From Halostella limicola (GTDB lineage: Archaea > Halobacteriota > Halobacteria > Halobacteriales > Natronoarchaeaceae): DNA of 64,000 bases. Positions 1 to 8,778 of the stretch are shown in pieces (position 1 is the stretch's first letter; the number at the start of each line of letters is the position of its first letter). The notes below the pieces were generated by a model that was not told the DNA's origin, did not search any database, and worked only from the letters and a program-made list of their open reading frames with translations. Where the stretch lies: assembly GCF_003675875.1 (NCBI RefSeq), contig NZ_ML014752.1, forward strand, positions 102,103 to 166,102. The letters run 5' to 3'. A program made the translations under genes and the position numbers.

Positions 1-1
1 G

Positions 2-790
2 CGCCACCGCGACCTCCGCGTCTACGTCGTCGGCGACGAGGTCATCGGGGCGATGAACCGCTACGCCCCCGAGAACGACTGGCGGACCAACGTGGCGCTC
101 GGCGGCGACGTGGAGAACGCGAGCGAGGATCTCCCGTCGGAGGTCGTCGACATCGCCTTGCAGAGCACGGACGTCATCGGCCTCGACTACGCCGGCGTCG
201 ACCTCGTCGAGGGCGAGGGCGGGTGGTACGTCCTCGAAGTCAACCCGACCGCGGGGTTCAAGGGGATGTTCGAGGCGACCGGGCGGAGCCCCGCGCCGTA
301 CATCGCGAAGCTCGCCGTCGAGAGGGCCGGCGGCACCGTCGACGACTCGACCGTCGAGGATCTCTCCCGGGTCCTCGACGACTCCGTCCCGACGTGCAAG
401 CCGGAACCGCTCCGCGCGCCCTCCGGCGAGTCCCTCGTCATCGGCTACACCGAGGAGGTCGTGGTCAGCGGCACCAGCGGGTCGGCGAACGTCGTCGCGA
501 AGTCCGACACCGGTGCGACGCGGACGAGCATCGACACGCGCCTCGCCGCCGAGATCGGCGCGGGGCCGATCAAGAGCCTCACCAAGGTCCGCTCCGGCAG
601 TTCGAAGACGGGACGCACCCGCCCGGTCGTCGACATCGTGGTCGGCATCGGCGGGCAGCGCCACACCGTCACAGCGAGCATCGAGGACCGCAGCCACATG
701 TCCTACGAGATGATCCTCGGCCGGGACATCCTCGGGGACTATCAGGTCGACGTCAGCCGGCGCATCGACGCCGAGGAAGAAGAGGAGTAG
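2..790 (+). CDS. RimK-like ATP-grasp ligase fused to an aspartic-protease-fold domain (5' partial)
   Basis: The gene enters from outside the window; the frame is open from base 2, so the N-terminus is missing. The first ~100 visible residues are the C-terminal part of an ATP-grasp domain of the RimK/LysX family, which joins amino acids to a carboxylate using ATP; the metal-binding EVNPTAGFKG segment lies at about 237-266. The rest is a RimB-like domain ('ATP-dependent zinc protease' family, retropepsin-like fold) with an Asp-Thr-Gly-Ala motif at about 515-526 and a late ILGRD segment. The protein ends in a run of five Glu. The fusion suggests that ligase and hydrolase act on the same glutamylated target, but the substrate is unknown. 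Family assignment is firm; function is inferred. Confidence 0.85.
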   Translation, partial: RHRDLRVYVVGDEVIGAMNRYAPENDWRTNVALGGDVENASEDLPSEVVDIALQSTDVIGLDYAGVDLVEGEGGWYVLEVNPTAGFKGMFEATGRSPAPYIAKLAVERAGGTVDDSTVEDLSRVLDDSVPTCKPEPLRAPSGESLVIGYTEEVVVSGTSGSANVVAKSDTGATRTSIDTRLAAEIGAGPIKSLTKVRSGSSKTGRTRPVVDIVVGIGGQRHTVTASIEDRSHMSYEMILGRDILGDYQVDVSRRIDAEEEEE

Positions 791-796
791 CCGGCG

Positions 797-1852
797 TCAC
801 GGCTTCTTGATCGCCTGGAGCAGCGTGTTGCCCGGGCCGGCGCCCCGTATCGCGGTGCGCTCGATCCCCTCGAACCCGGCGTCGCCGAGCCACGCGGCCA
901 CCTCGTCGAACGCGGGAAGCGACGCGCCGAGGGTGACGAGGTAGGTCAGCGCGACGAAGCCGAGGCCGGCCCGGCCGACGGGCGTCCGCGCCGATCCGAC
1001 GAACTGGTCGAGCACCGCGATCCGACCGCCGGGGTCGAGCGCGTCGTGCGCGCGCTCGAACAACCGGACGGTCTCGTCGCGGTCGTGAGCGTGGACGACG
1101 TTGAACGCCAGCGCGAGGTCGTAGCCGTCGCCGAGATCCTCCCGGAGGTAGTCCGCGCCCCGCGTCGTCACACGGTCGTCCAGCCCCGCATCGGCGGCGG
1201 TTTCGCGCGCGAGGCCGAGCGCGGCGGGGCGGTCGACGACCGTCGCCGAGAGCCCCGGCCGCGAGCGGCAGAGTTCGACGGCGAACAGGCCGTGCCCCCC
1301 GCCGACGTCGAGGACCGCGGACGCGCCCTCGGGAATGTCGACGGCGTCGACCACCTCGTCGACGACGACGCTCGCGGCCGCGCGGAAGCCGCGTTGAGTC
1401 GTCTCCCAGCGCTTTTCGTCGTCACCCAGCCACTCGTACAGCGTCTCGGGCGGCTCGCCCGTTCGGACCGCCGCTTCGAGGTTCTCCTCCCAGAACGGGA
1501 AGACGAGGTCGTCCCAGAACGTCAGCCACGAGGCCACGCTCGTGGACGACCCCGACGTCACCCACTTCGTCGTCATCCGCGTGTTCCGGTATCGGCCGTC
1601 TCGCTCCCTGACGTACCCCTGCGCGTCGAGAAACCCGAGGAGCGCCCGGACGCCGTCCTCGTGGGCGTCGATCCGGTCGGCCAGTTCGGCGGCGGTCTGT
1701 GGGTCGTCCGACAGCGCCTCGAACAGTCCCACGTCGACGGCGAGCGCCACGGCCTCGAACCCGGCGGCGCCGAAGAGGTCGAGCATCGGCGCCGGCGCCC
1801 TGTTCAAACGAAACAGGACGAGGCGTTCGAGGAGATTTGGAGCGACCGGCAT
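797..1852 (-). CDS. SAM-dependent O-methyltransferase with dimerisation domain
   Basis: This 351-residue protein has the layout of plant/bacterial O-methyltransferases of the acetylserotonin/caffeate type. An N-terminal winged-helix dimerisation domain (about residues 25-100) is followed by a Rossmann methyltransferase domain with the SAM-binding motif VLDVGGGHGLF near residues 180-190 and an acidic residue at the end of strand 2 (TVVDRP). A methyl group is presumably moved from SAM to an oxygen of a small molecule. The substrate cannot be read from sequence and the neighbours give no pathway. Its 3' end lies 6 bp from that of the convergent ligase/protease gene. Confidence 0.8.
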   Translation of the reverse strand: MPVAPNLLERLVLFRLNRAPAPMLDLFGAAGFEAVALAVDVGLFEALSDDPQTAAELADRIDAHEDGVRALLGFLDAQGYVRERDGRYRNTRMTTKWVTSGSSTSVASWLTFWDDLVFPFWEENLEAAVRTGEPPETLYEWLGDDEKRWETTQRGFRAAASVVVDEVVDAVDIPEGASAVLDVGGGHGLFAVELCRSRPGLSATVVDRPAALGLARETAADAGLDDRVTTRGADYLREDLGDGYDLALAFNVVHAHDRDETVRLFERAHDALDPGGRIAVLDQFVGSARTPVGRAGLGFVALTYLVTLGASLPAFDEVAAWLGDAGFEGIERTAIRGAGPGNTLLQAIKKP

Positions 1853-1907
1853 ACGCTGACTACGACCCGGACCTACTTCGTTCCGGTCGTCGCGCCGGCT
1901 CCGGCCC

Positions 1908-2501
1908 TCAGTTCGTCCCCACCGTCGCGTCGCCGCCTTCGTACTCGTGCCAGAGGTACAGCGACGCGACGGAGCGGTACGGCCGCCACGTCTCCGCGTA
2001 CTCGACCATCTCGGCGCGCGTCAGCTCGCCGAACAGCAGCTCCATCCCGCCGCGGATCCCCAGATCCTCGACGGGGAACACGTCCTCCCGCCCGAGGACG
2101 AACATCGCGAACATCTTCGCCGTCCAGAGCCCGATGCCGTGAATGCCGGTCATGACGTCGTACACCTCCTCGTCGGTCATCCCCTCGAAGCGCTCGACGA
2201 CGCGACCGTCCTCGAACTCCCGCGCGACGTTGCGGACGTACTCGATCTTCTGGCCCGAGAGGCCGATGTCGCGCAGCATCGCCTCGTCGGCCGCGAGCAT
2301 CGCCTCCGGTGTCACGGCGTACTCCGCGAACAGGCGCTCGCGGATGGCCTCGGCGGAGGCCACCGACAGCTGCTGGTTGACGATCGAGACGACCAGTCGC
2401 TCGAAGGGGGAGTAGTCGTGGGTCAGCGTGAGTTCCCCGTACTCCTCGACCAGCGGGCCGATGTCGGGGTCCTCGCGGAGGAACTCGTGTGCGTCGGTCA
2501 C
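1908..2501 (-). CDS. DNA-3-methyladenine glycosylase, AlkA-like HhH-GPD family
   Basis: A base-excision repair enzyme that removes alkylated purines. The 197-residue protein is all helix-hairpin-helix GPD domain. The hairpin GIHGIGLWTAK lies at about residues 119-129 and the catalytic Asp of the FP-x2-D-x-G-I motif is about residue 146. It lacks the N-terminal beta domain of E. coli AlkA, as many archaeal homologues do. The start chosen is the ATG at 2501; a 6-bp hairpin with a 5-base loop (2536-2552) sits just upstream. Confidence 0.88.
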   Translation of the reverse strand: MTDAHEFLREDPDIGPLVEEYGELTLTHDYSPFERLVVSIVNQQLSVASAEAIRERLFAEYAVTPEAMLAADEAMLRDIGLSGQKIEYVRNVAREFEDGRVVERFEGMTDEEVYDVMTGIHGIGLWTAKMFAMFVLGREDVFPVEDLGIRGGMELLFGELTRAEMVEYAETWRPYRSVASLYLWHEYEGGDATVGTN

Positions 2502-2590
2502 GGCGTCCCGTAGCTATCCCACGGAAATATGCGTTCCGGGCCGGAAGCCCGGCGCGAGGCCGTGCGTCGAGCGTCGCGTGACCCACCGGG

Positions 2591-2781
2591 AGACGCTTCG
2601 CGTCTTCCGAGCCCCGCTCGCTCCGCTCGCGAGGACGGGAAAGGTCGTCGGCAGAAGAGAGTGATGGGGGTCGTGCATAAGCGTCCGCGAGCGAAGCGAG
2701 CGGAGCGAGGTCGCGGCCTTTTGGCCGAGCTTTTTCGCGGGAGAGGTTCGCTCGAAGAGCGAGCGAACCGACCGCGAAAAA
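2591..2781. repeat. Intergenic hairpin element, copy A
   Basis: This fills the gap between the glycosylase and the acyl-CoA dehydrogenase. It contains a 6-bp hairpin with a TTC loop (AGACGC/GCGTCT, 2591-2605), a C/G-rich CTCGCT-type stretch, then the segment at 2676-2703, which matches 63866-63893 with one mismatch, and finally a long compound hairpin (2731-2781). Copies B (58189-58330) and C (63831-63951) repeat the same order of modules. No open frame with haloarchaeal codon use is present. Confidence 0.7.
2731..2781. terminator. Compound inverted repeat, possible bidirectional terminator
   Basis: The outer arms TTTTTCGCGG (2731-2740) and CCGCGAAAAA (2772-2781) pair perfectly over 10 bp. 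The inner arms GGTTCGCTCG (2745-2754) and CGAGCGAACC (2760-2769) pair over 10 bp around a 5-base loop. The stem starts 6 bp beyond the stop codon of the acyl-CoA dehydrogenase, so on the minus strand it is the first structure in the 3' UTR. T/A tracts close the stem on both sides. A termination role is inferred from position and shape. Confidence 0.55.
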
Positions 2782-2787
2782 GGTCGT

Positions 2788-3942
2788 TTAGTAGCCCTTC
2801 CCGAGCAGTTCGCGGGCGATGATGTTCTTCTGGATCTCGGTGGTGCCCTCGTAGATCTGGGTGATCTTGGCGTCGCGGTAGAACCGCTCGACGTCGAAGT
2901 CGTTGACGTAGCCGGCGCCGCCGTGGATCTGGACGGCCTCGTCGGCGACGTCGACGGCGACGCGGGAGGCGTACTCCTTGGCCATCGACGCGAGGGAGGT
3001 GAGCTGCTCGTCCTCGTTGTTGATGCTCCAGGCGGACTTGTACGTGAGGTTACGGGCCGCCTCGGTCTTGGTGTGCATGTCCGCGAGCTTGTGCTGGATG
3101 GCCTGGAACTCCGAGATGGACTGGCCGAACTGCTCGCGCTCCTGAGCGTACTCCAGCGCGCGCTCGCAGGCGCCCTTCGCGATGCCGACGCCCTGCGCGG
3201 CGACCATGGTGCGGGTCTCGTCGAAGAACTGCATGAGCTGGAGGAAGCCGGCGCCGCGGGTGCCGACGAGGTTCTCCTCGGGCACGCGCACGTCGTCGAA
3301 GATCAGTTCGGCGGTGTCGCTGGCGCGGATGCCGAGCTTGCCGGTGATCTTGTCTGCCTCGAAGCCGTCGCGGTCGGACTCGACGACGATCTGCGAGAAG
3401 CCGGAGTAACGGTCGGCCGCGTCGGGGTCGGTCTGGCAGAGGACGACGTAGTAGTCGCCGACGCTCCCGTTGGTGATCCACATCTTGTTGCCGTTAATCA
3501 CCCACTCGTCGCCGTCCTTCTCGGCCTGCGTGGAGACCGAGGAGACGTCGGAGCCCACGTCGGGTTCGCTGATCGCCGCGCCCATGATGGCCTCGCCCTT
3601 CGCGACGGGTTCGAGGAACCGCTCCTTCTGGTCCTCCGTCCCGAACTCCATGATCGCGTCCCCGCCGAAGGAGGCGCTGGTGATCGAGAGGCCGATGCCG
3701 GGGTCGACGGCGAACAGTTCCTCGACGATGATCGCCACTTCGAGCGGCGAGTAGCCCGCGCCGCCGTACTCGATGGGGATGTTGGCGCCGGTCAGCCCCA
3801 TCTCGGCGGCCTTCTCGATGATCTCGTGCGGGAACTTCTCCTCGCGGTCGTGTTCTTTCGCGATCGGTTCGACCTCGTTCTCCGCGAAGCGGCGCACCTC
3901 GTCGCGGATCGCCTGCTGTTCGTCGGACAGTCCGAAGTCCAT
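2788..3942 (-). CDS. Acyl-CoA dehydrogenase
   Basis: FAD enzyme that introduces the trans-2 double bond into acyl-CoA, the first step of beta-oxidation, passing electrons to electron-transfer flavoprotein. The 384-residue length is standard. The catalytic Glu of the YEGTTEIQ motif is about residue 365, and the conserved SEPDVGSD and WITNG segments that hold substrate and flavin are present. The frame stays open upstream to 4107, but that stretch is AT-rich with poor codon use, and a TATA-like box at 3962-3970 puts the transcript start at or near the ATG at 3942. It is divergent from a hydroxyacyl-CoA dehydrogenase/crotonase fusion in the same pathway. Chain-length preference is unknown. Confidence 0.93.
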   Translation of the reverse strand: MDFGLSDEQQAIRDEVRRFAENEVEPIAKEHDREEKFPHEIIEKAAEMGLTGANIPIEYGGAGYSPLEVAIIVEELFAVDPGIGLSITSASFGGDAIMEFGTEDQKERFLEPVAKGEAIMGAAISEPDVGSDVSSVSTQAEKDGDEWVINGNKMWITNGSVGDYYVVLCQTDPDAADRYSGFSQIVVESDRDGFEADKITGKLGIRASDTAELIFDDVRVPEENLVGTRGAGFLQLMQFFDETRTMVAAQGVGIAKGACERALEYAQEREQFGQSISEFQAIQHKLADMHTKTEAARNLTYKSAWSINNEDEQLTSLASMAKEYASRVAVDVADEAVQIHGGAGYVNDFDVERFYRDAKITQIYEGTTEIQKNIIARELLGKGY

Positions 3943-3961
3943 GTGATGGCATTCCTTACAC

Positions 3962-3970
3962 AATAATAAA
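3962..3970 (-). promoter_or_regulatory. TATA-like box of the acyl-CoA dehydrogenase
   Basis: On the minus strand this reads TTTATTATT and is centred about 24 bp before the ATG at 3942, the spacing expected for a leaderless haloarchaeal transcript. It shares a short AT-rich divergent region with the promoter of the opposite gene, so the two beta-oxidation genes could be co-regulated. Confidence 0.6.
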
Positions 3971-4003
3971 GACCTTTGTAACCTGAAGTGAACCCAAATA
4001 TCG

Positions 4004-4010
4004 TTTATTA
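4004..4010 (+). promoter_or_regulatory. TATA-like box of the hydroxyacyl-CoA dehydrogenase/crotonase fusion
   Basis: TTTATTA about 50 bp before the ATG at 4058. Initiation ~25 bp downstream would fall near 4032, leaving a ~25-nt leader. An upstream in-frame TTG at 4028 would then precede or abut the transcript start, which argues against it as start codon. Confidence 0.55.
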
Positions 4011-4045
4011 CTTCTTCGAGGGAAACGTTGAAACCAGTTGCAGAT

Positions 4046-4050
4046 GAGGT
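4046..4050 (+). promoter_or_regulatory. Shine-Dalgarno-like site GAGGT
   Basis: GAGGT with 7 nt before the ATG at 4058. Together with the TATA position it decides for the ATG over the upstream TTG. Confidence 0.55.
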
Positions 4051-4057
4051 AACTCGT

Positions 4058-6034
4058 ATGGAGCTAGACGATATCAACAGCATTGCAGTTCTTGGTGCCG
4101 GGAACATGGGCCACGGAATCGCCGAAGTGGCGGCGCTCGCGGGCTACGAGGTGAACCTGCGGGACATCAAAGAGGAGTTCGTCCAGAACGGCTACGAGCA
4201 GATCGAGTGGAGCCTGAACAAGCTCGAGGAGAAAGAGCAGATCGGCGACGGCGAGGCCGACGCCGCGCTCGACCGGATCACCCCACTCGTCGACGTCGAG
4301 GAGGCCGTCGGCGACGTGGACTTCGTCATCGAGGCCGTCCCGGAGAAGATGGAGATCAAACAGGACGTGTACGGCGAGGTCGAGGAGCACGCGCCCGACG
4401 ACGCCGTCTTCGCGACGAACACGTCCAGCCTCTCGATCACGGACCTCTCCGAGGTGACCGACCGCGAGGAGCGGTTCTGCGGCATGCACTTCTTCAACCC
4501 GCCGGTGCGCATGCAGCTGGTCGAGGTCATCTCCGGCGAGCACACCGCCGAGGAGACGCTCGACGTCACCGAGGAACTTGCCGAGGACTTCGGCAAGACG
4601 CCTGTCCGCGTGCGCAAGGACAGCCCGGGCTTCATCGTCAACCGGATCCTCGTCCCGCTGATGAACGAGGCCTGCTGGCTCGTCCACGAGGGCGAGGCCA
4701 CCATCGAGGAGGTCGACAGCACGACGAAGTACGACATGGGCCTCCCGATGGGGAGCTTCGAGCTGGGCGACCAGGTCGGTAACGACGTGAGCTACCACGT
4801 GCTCGAATACATGCACGAGGTGCTCGGCGACGCCTACGAGCCGTGTCCGCTGCTGGAGGAGAAAGTCGAGAACGAGGAGCTCGGCAAGAAAACCGGCAAG
4901 GGGTTCTACGACTACGAGGACGGCGACGGCGCCGACATCCCCACCGACGCCGGGAGCGAGGAGATCCGCGACCGCCTGCTCGCCGTGATGGCCAACGAGG
5001 TCGCTCACCTCGTGGGCGGCGACGTGGCCGACCCCGACGCCATCGACGAGGCCGTGATGCTCGGCGCGGGCTTCCCCGAGGGGCCGGCCAAGCAGGCCGA
5101 CGAGGCCGGACTCAAAGGCCTGCTGGAGACGCTCGAAAACGCCCACGAGGAGACCGGCGCGGCCCGCTACGAGCCCGCCGACTACCTCAGCGAGGCCGTC
5201 GAACAGGGCGGCTTCCGCGGCGGCAGCGAGGGCGAGGGCGACGCCTACGCCTTCGAGACCATCAGCGTCGAGGTCACCGAGGACATGGTAGGCCACGTCA
5301 CCCTCGACCGCCCCCACCGCATGAACACCATCAGCGGCGACCTGCTCGACGAGCTGTCCGCCGCGGTCGACGAACTCGACGCGGACGACGACGTCCGCTC
5401 GATCCTGATCACGGGCGCGGGCGACAAGGCGTTCTCCGCCGGTGCGGACGTCCAGAGCATGGCCGCGGGCGGCGGCGACCCGCTCGAAGCGGTCGAGCTC
5501 TCCCGGAAGGGCCAGCGCACGTTCGGCAAGCTGGAGGAGTCCGACATGCCCGTCGTCGCGGGCATCGACGGCTTCTGCCTCGGCGGCGGCATGGAGCTGG
5601 CGACCTGCGCGGACATGCGCGTCGCCAGCGAGCGCTCGGAGCTCGGCCAGCCCGAGCACAACCTCGGCCTGCTGCCCGGCTGGGGCGGCACCCAGCGCCT
5701 GAAGCACATCGTCGGCGAGGGCCGCGCCAAGGAGATCATCTTCACCGCCGAGCGGTTCGACCCCGAGACGATGGAGCGCTACGGCTTCGTCAACGAGGTC
5801 GTCGCGAACGACGAGCTCGGGGACCGCGCTTACGAGCTCGCCGCCGACCTCGCCGCTGGCCCGCCCGTCGCGCAGCGCTACACGAAGCGCGCCATGCTCG
5901 CCGGTCGCGACGACACCGACGCCGGCCTCGAAGTCGAGGCGCAGGCGTTCGGCCAGCTGATGCAGACCGACGACCTGATGGAGGGCATCACGGCGTTCAT
6001 GGGCGACGAGGAGCCAGAGTTCGAGGGCAAGTAA
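4058..6034 (+). CDS. Fused 3-hydroxyacyl-CoA dehydrogenase / enoyl-CoA hydratase
   Basis: A 658-residue protein that carries two consecutive beta-oxidation steps. The dehydrogenase comes first: Rossmann motif GAGNMG near residue 11, catalytic His about residue 144 in GMHFFNPP, then two 3HCDH C-terminal-type segments to ~residue 385. The crotonase domain follows (about 400-658) with the oxyanion-hole segment FSAGAD, Glu about 513 in GGGMELA and Glu about 533 in GQPEHNLG, both catalytic in crotonases. This order (dehydrogenase then hydratase) is the reverse of bacterial FadB and is common in archaea. It is divergent from an acyl-CoA dehydrogenase. The last nine codons recur downstream at 6075-6104. 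Confidence 0.93.
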   Translation: MELDDINSIAVLGAGNMGHGIAEVAALAGYEVNLRDIKEEFVQNGYEQIEWSLNKLEEKEQIGDGEADAALDRITPLVDVEEAVGDVDFVIEAVPEKMEIKQDVYGEVEEHAPDDAVFATNTSSLSITDLSEVTDREERFCGMHFFNPPVRMQLVEVISGEHTAEETLDVTEELAEDFGKTPVRVRKDSPGFIVNRILVPLMNEACWLVHEGEATIEEVDSTTKYDMGLPMGSFELGDQVGNDVSYHVLEYMHEVLGDAYEPCPLLEEKVENEELGKKTGKGFYDYEDGDGADIPTDAGSEEIRDRLLAVMANEVAHLVGGDVADPDAIDEAVMLGAGFPEGPAKQADEAGLKGLLETLENAHEETGAARYEPADYLSEAVEQGGFRGGSEGEGDAYAFETISVEVTEDMVGHVTLDRPHRMNTISGDLLDELSAAVDELDADDDVRSILITGAGDKAFSAGADVQSMAAGGGDPLEAVELSRKGQRTFGKLEESDMPVVAGIDGFCLGGGMELATCADMRVASERSELGQPEHNLGLLPGWGGTQRLKHIVGEGRAKEIIFTAERFDPETMERYGFVNEVVANDELGDRAYELAADLAAGPPVAQRYTKRAMLAGRDDTDAGLEVEAQAFGQLMQTDDLMEGITAFMGDEEPEFEGK

Positions 6035-6074
6035 GCGAAGCGAACGCGTGCCCGAGTCGAGGTTCGTCGCCGTA

Positions 6075-6104
6075 GACGAGGAGCCGGAGTTCGAGGGGAA
6101 GTGA
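6075..6104 (+). repeat. Relic copy of the crotonase 3' end
   Basis: These 30 bases repeat 6005-6034, the last nine codons and stop of the preceding gene. They encode the same peptide DEEPEFEGK followed by a stop. The only changes are CCA to CCG, GGC to GGG and TAA to TGA, so the peptide is identical. The copy lies 70 bp downstream in another frame and no other coding remains around it. It looks like the scar of a lost crotonase paralogue or of a partial duplication. The rest of 6035-6250 holds only an AT-rich promoter-like stretch near 6187-6205. Confidence 0.6.
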
Positions 6105-6250
6105 GGCGACTGTCGTCGGAGCGGCGCTCCGACGCGACGAGGGCGTGAGCCGGTCGACCTCGTGCCTTTCACGTACCGAATGTAACGGATTTACGTTTTA
6201 CTGACCTGTCGTCCACAAGACTTTCACCGGGGCTGTCCCGAGGCCAGGGT

Positions 6251-6766
6251 ATGCGACGATTAGCCGTCGCAGTCGCAGTGATCGCGCTCGTATCGCTCGC
6301 CGGTTGTTCCGCGATCGGCGGAGGGACGGCCGACGACGGAGCGGCCGACGGTCCCCTCGTCGAGGCCGGGGACCCGTCGGCGAACGCCACCGACGTCACC
6401 CAGACGGTCCGGATCGAAGTCGGCGAGGCGTCGGCCGGCGAGGAGTGGGAATCGGTCGCCGTCACGTACCCCCGCGACCGGTTCTCGGTCGACGGAGCGC
6501 AACACGACGCCGTCGAGTACGGCGTCGACACGAACGGCGACGGCGAGATCGACCGGGAGTTCAACGAGACCGACGTCAGCGGCGTCAACAACAACGCCTA
6601 CTCGTACGCGCTCACCCTCGAAACGGGGTACACCCTGGCGGAGGGCGACGTGATCGTCGTTCGGTATCCGACCATCGACAACCCGTCCGAACCCGGTGAG
6701 TACGACGTCGAGGTGACGGTCAACGGCGCGCAGAACGAGACTGGGACGCTCACCATCGAGGAGTAG
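6251..6766 (+). CDS. Secreted lipoprotein, function unknown
   Basis: A 171-residue protein with a short charged N-terminus (MRR), a hydrophobic stretch and a lipobox LAGC with the modifiable Cys at residue 19. It is therefore probably exported and anchored by lipid on the outside of the cell. The mature part is acidic, rich in Thr/Asn/Val, and looks like a small beta-sandwich with an Asn-rich turn (SGVNNNAYS); it carries N-glycosylation sequons. I do not recognise the family. An AT-rich stretch (ATTTACGTTTTACTG) lies about 50 bp upstream. Confidence 0.72.
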   Translation: MRRLAVAVAVIALVSLAGCSAIGGGTADDGAADGPLVEAGDPSANATDVTQTVRIEVGEASAGEEWESVAVTYPRDRFSVDGAQHDAVEYGVDTNGDGEIDREFNETDVSGVNNNAYSYALTLETGYTLAEGDVIVVRYPTIDNPSEPGEYDVEVTVNGAQNETGTLTIEE

Positions 6767-6843
6767 ACTCGACGCCGCGGTCAGCGGACGACGAGTCGAT
6801 ATGGACGGTGAATCGTTCGCTCGGCGTCACCGACCGCTTTTCG

Positions 6844-7614
6844 TCAGAGTTCGTGCGCGATGTACTCGTTGAGTTCCGTGACCGCCGACGGCGAGTACGT
6901 CCAGTAGCCGGCCCAGACGCCCGGCTCCGTCTCCGCGGCCACGAGCGCGGCGTGTTCGGTCCCGTCGTCGGACGACGCGGGGTCCGGCGGGACGTACACG
7001 ACGAACCACGCGTCGCGGAAGTCCTCGTCGTAGCCGCCGTGCATCGTCACGCCGAGGTCCCGAGGCGGCGTCCAGTCCGGAACCCCGTAGACGTGGGTGT
7101 CGACGGCGGTGCCGGCGAGCGTTTCGTAGACCCGCCTCGTCCCCCGTTCGTCGTCGATCCGGGAGAGGCGCTGGAACGACGCCCGGAGCGTCCCCTCGCC
7201 GGCTTCCCAGGCGGTCCGTTCGACGTACCGCGAGACGAGTATCAGCAGCAGCTTCTCGGTGTCCGACTGGGGGTACCCCCGGAGCGTGAACGGGACCTCG
7301 TCGAGGCCGGCGAGCACGTCCGGCACCTCGACCTCGGCGAGGTCGCGAGCCCCCGTTCGGAAGAGGTCGGAGTTCACGAGGAGGAGCGCGTCGGCGAGGG
7401 CGTCCAGCGGCGAGGTCGCGACCATTTCCCCGTCACGGACGAGCGCGACGACGTCCTCGTCGCGGTCCGGAAGGCTGCGCTCGTCGACGTCGACCGGCTG
7501 GTCCTCGAACGCGTCCTCGACCATCTCGGCGAGCGGGCGCGGCGCGGTGCGGTTTGCGACGACGAGCGACAGCGGGTCGGCGTCGAGGTCGTCGACGAAC
7601 GTTTTCAGTGTCAT
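6844..7614 (-). CDS. DICT sensory domain protein (paralogue 1)
   Basis: A 256-residue soluble protein that resembles the stand-alone DICT-domain proteins of haloarchaea over its whole length. DICT domains are otherwise found in diguanylate cyclases and two-component proteins and are thought to sense signals. The end segment GYWTYSP matches GFWTYDP of the second copy at 10072-10800, and both share the GEG(T/R)L-(R/H)A-x-FQ core and a DTHVYG/DVHVYA strand. No output domain is present, so it must act through a partner. The ATG at 7614 is preferred to an upstream start because the family begins with a short MTL/MSL helix. Its 3' end faces the lipoprotein gene. Confidence 0.72.
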   Translation of the reverse strand: MTLKTFVDDLDADPLSLVVANRTAPRPLAEMVEDAFEDQPVDVDERSLPDRDEDVVALVRDGEMVATSPLDALADALLLVNSDLFRTGARDLAEVEVPDVLAGLDEVPFTLRGYPQSDTEKLLLILVSRYVERTAWEAGEGTLRASFQRLSRIDDERGTRRVYETLAGTAVDTHVYGVPDWTPPRDLGVTMHGGYDEDFRDAWFVVYVPPDPASSDDGTEHAALVAAETEPGVWAGYWTYSPSAVTELNEYIAHEL

Positions 7615-7774
7615 TGGTCTGCTCCGCGACGGGATCGAGATCCGAGCGGACACAGTCGTTTGTCTGGCGACCTACAAAAACTCGGCGCACGGGAGTACTC
7701 CGCGGGCGGCGGGACGACGGATCAGGCCCGCCGCTTTCTCCATGTTTTTGACCCCTCCCCGCGCAGTGGCGTCC

Positions 7775-8668
7775 GTGACGGACGAACGCTTCTGGGGCGC
7801 CGCGCCGGCCGCCGCCGCAGGGTTGTGGGGCGGCATGTACGTCGTGAGCAAGTGGGGGTTCTCGCACGTGCCGCCGGTGACGCTGGCGTTCCTTCGCGTG
7901 TCGCTCGCGGCTGTCGCGCTGCTCGTCATCGTGCGCGTCAGCAAGCCGGCCCGGTCGTTCTCCCGGCGTGACTGGCTGGACTTCCTCCACCTCGGCGTCT
8001 GGGTCGCCGTGACGCTCGTCACCCAGTTCGTCGGGACCGACCTGACGAACGCCAGCCAGGGGTCGCTGTTGACCGTCCTGACGCCGGTGTTCACGCTCGC
8101 GCTCGGCGTCGCGTTCCAGAGCGAGCGGCTCACCGGCCGCAAAGCGGGCGGGATGGCGCTGGCGGCCGCGGGGACCGTGCTGGTGCTGTCCGGCCAGTAC
8201 GACCTGACCCGCGTCGCCGACGGGAGCCTCGCCGGCGTCGCGCTCCTCCTGCTCGCCAGCCTCGGGTGGGCGGCCTACACGGTCGGCGGGAAGCGCCTCG
8301 TCAGGACGTACTCCGCGCTGGAGACCGCGACGTACTCCACGCTGTTCTCCGTGCCGCTGATCGGCGTCCTCGTCCCTGCGGAGGCCCTCCTGACCGACGC
8401 GACGCCGACGGCCGTACCCCTCACCGCGGGCGTCGTCGGCGCGGTGCTGTATCTCGGCCTGCTCTCCACCGCCGCGGCCTGGTACCTCTGGTACAAGGGT
8501 CTGGAGTTCGCCGACGCCGGAACCGTCGCGGTGTTTTTCTTCGTCCAGCCGCTCGTCGGCGCGGCGCTGGGCGCGACTCTGCTCGGCGAGTCGCTCGGCC
8601 CGTGGTTCGTCGGCGGCGGCGCGGCGATGGCGGCCGGCGTTTACGCGGTGACGACGGCGAGGGCGTGA
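7775..8668 (+). CDS. EamA/DMT-family transporter
   Basis: A 297-residue membrane protein with about ten hydrophobic helices in two homologous halves, the layout of EamA drug/metabolite transporters that carry small organic molecules. The second half holds the typical LLGE(S/P)L turn before the last helix. A GTG at 7775 is taken as start: a TATA-like GTTTTTGA lies ~27 bp upstream and overlaps the alternative ATG at 7742, which would thus lie outside a leaderless transcript. The substrate is unknown. Confidence 0.85.
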   Translation: MTDERFWGAAPAAAAGLWGGMYVVSKWGFSHVPPVTLAFLRVSLAAVALLVIVRVSKPARSFSRRDWLDFLHLGVWVAVTLVTQFVGTDLTNASQGSLLTVLTPVFTLALGVAFQSERLTGRKAGGMALAAAGTVLVLSGQYDLTRVADGSLAGVALLLLASLGWAAYTVGGKRLVRTYSALETATYSTLFSVPLIGVLVPAEALLTDATPTAVPLTAGVVGAVLYLGLLSTAAAWYLWYKGLEFADAGTVAVFFFVQPLVGAALGATLLGESLGPWFVGGGAAMAAGVYAVTTARA

Positions 8669-8778
8669 CGGCGGCGACACGATAATGGCGGAGCGCGGTG
8701 GACGTGACGGCGCGGGCGGCCCCGAGATTCGTTCACTTTCACTAACACTTTTGTGCCGGTGCTGTGATACCGGTGCGC

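Noticed and set aside
4064..6172. A ~700-codon open frame antisense to the hydroxyacyl-CoA dehydrogenase/crotonase gene
   Set aside because: It mirrors the codon structure of a real, strongly conserved gene; long antisense frames are expected in DNA with such high GC at third positions, and its translation is a Leu/Val/Asp-rich pattern without any motif.
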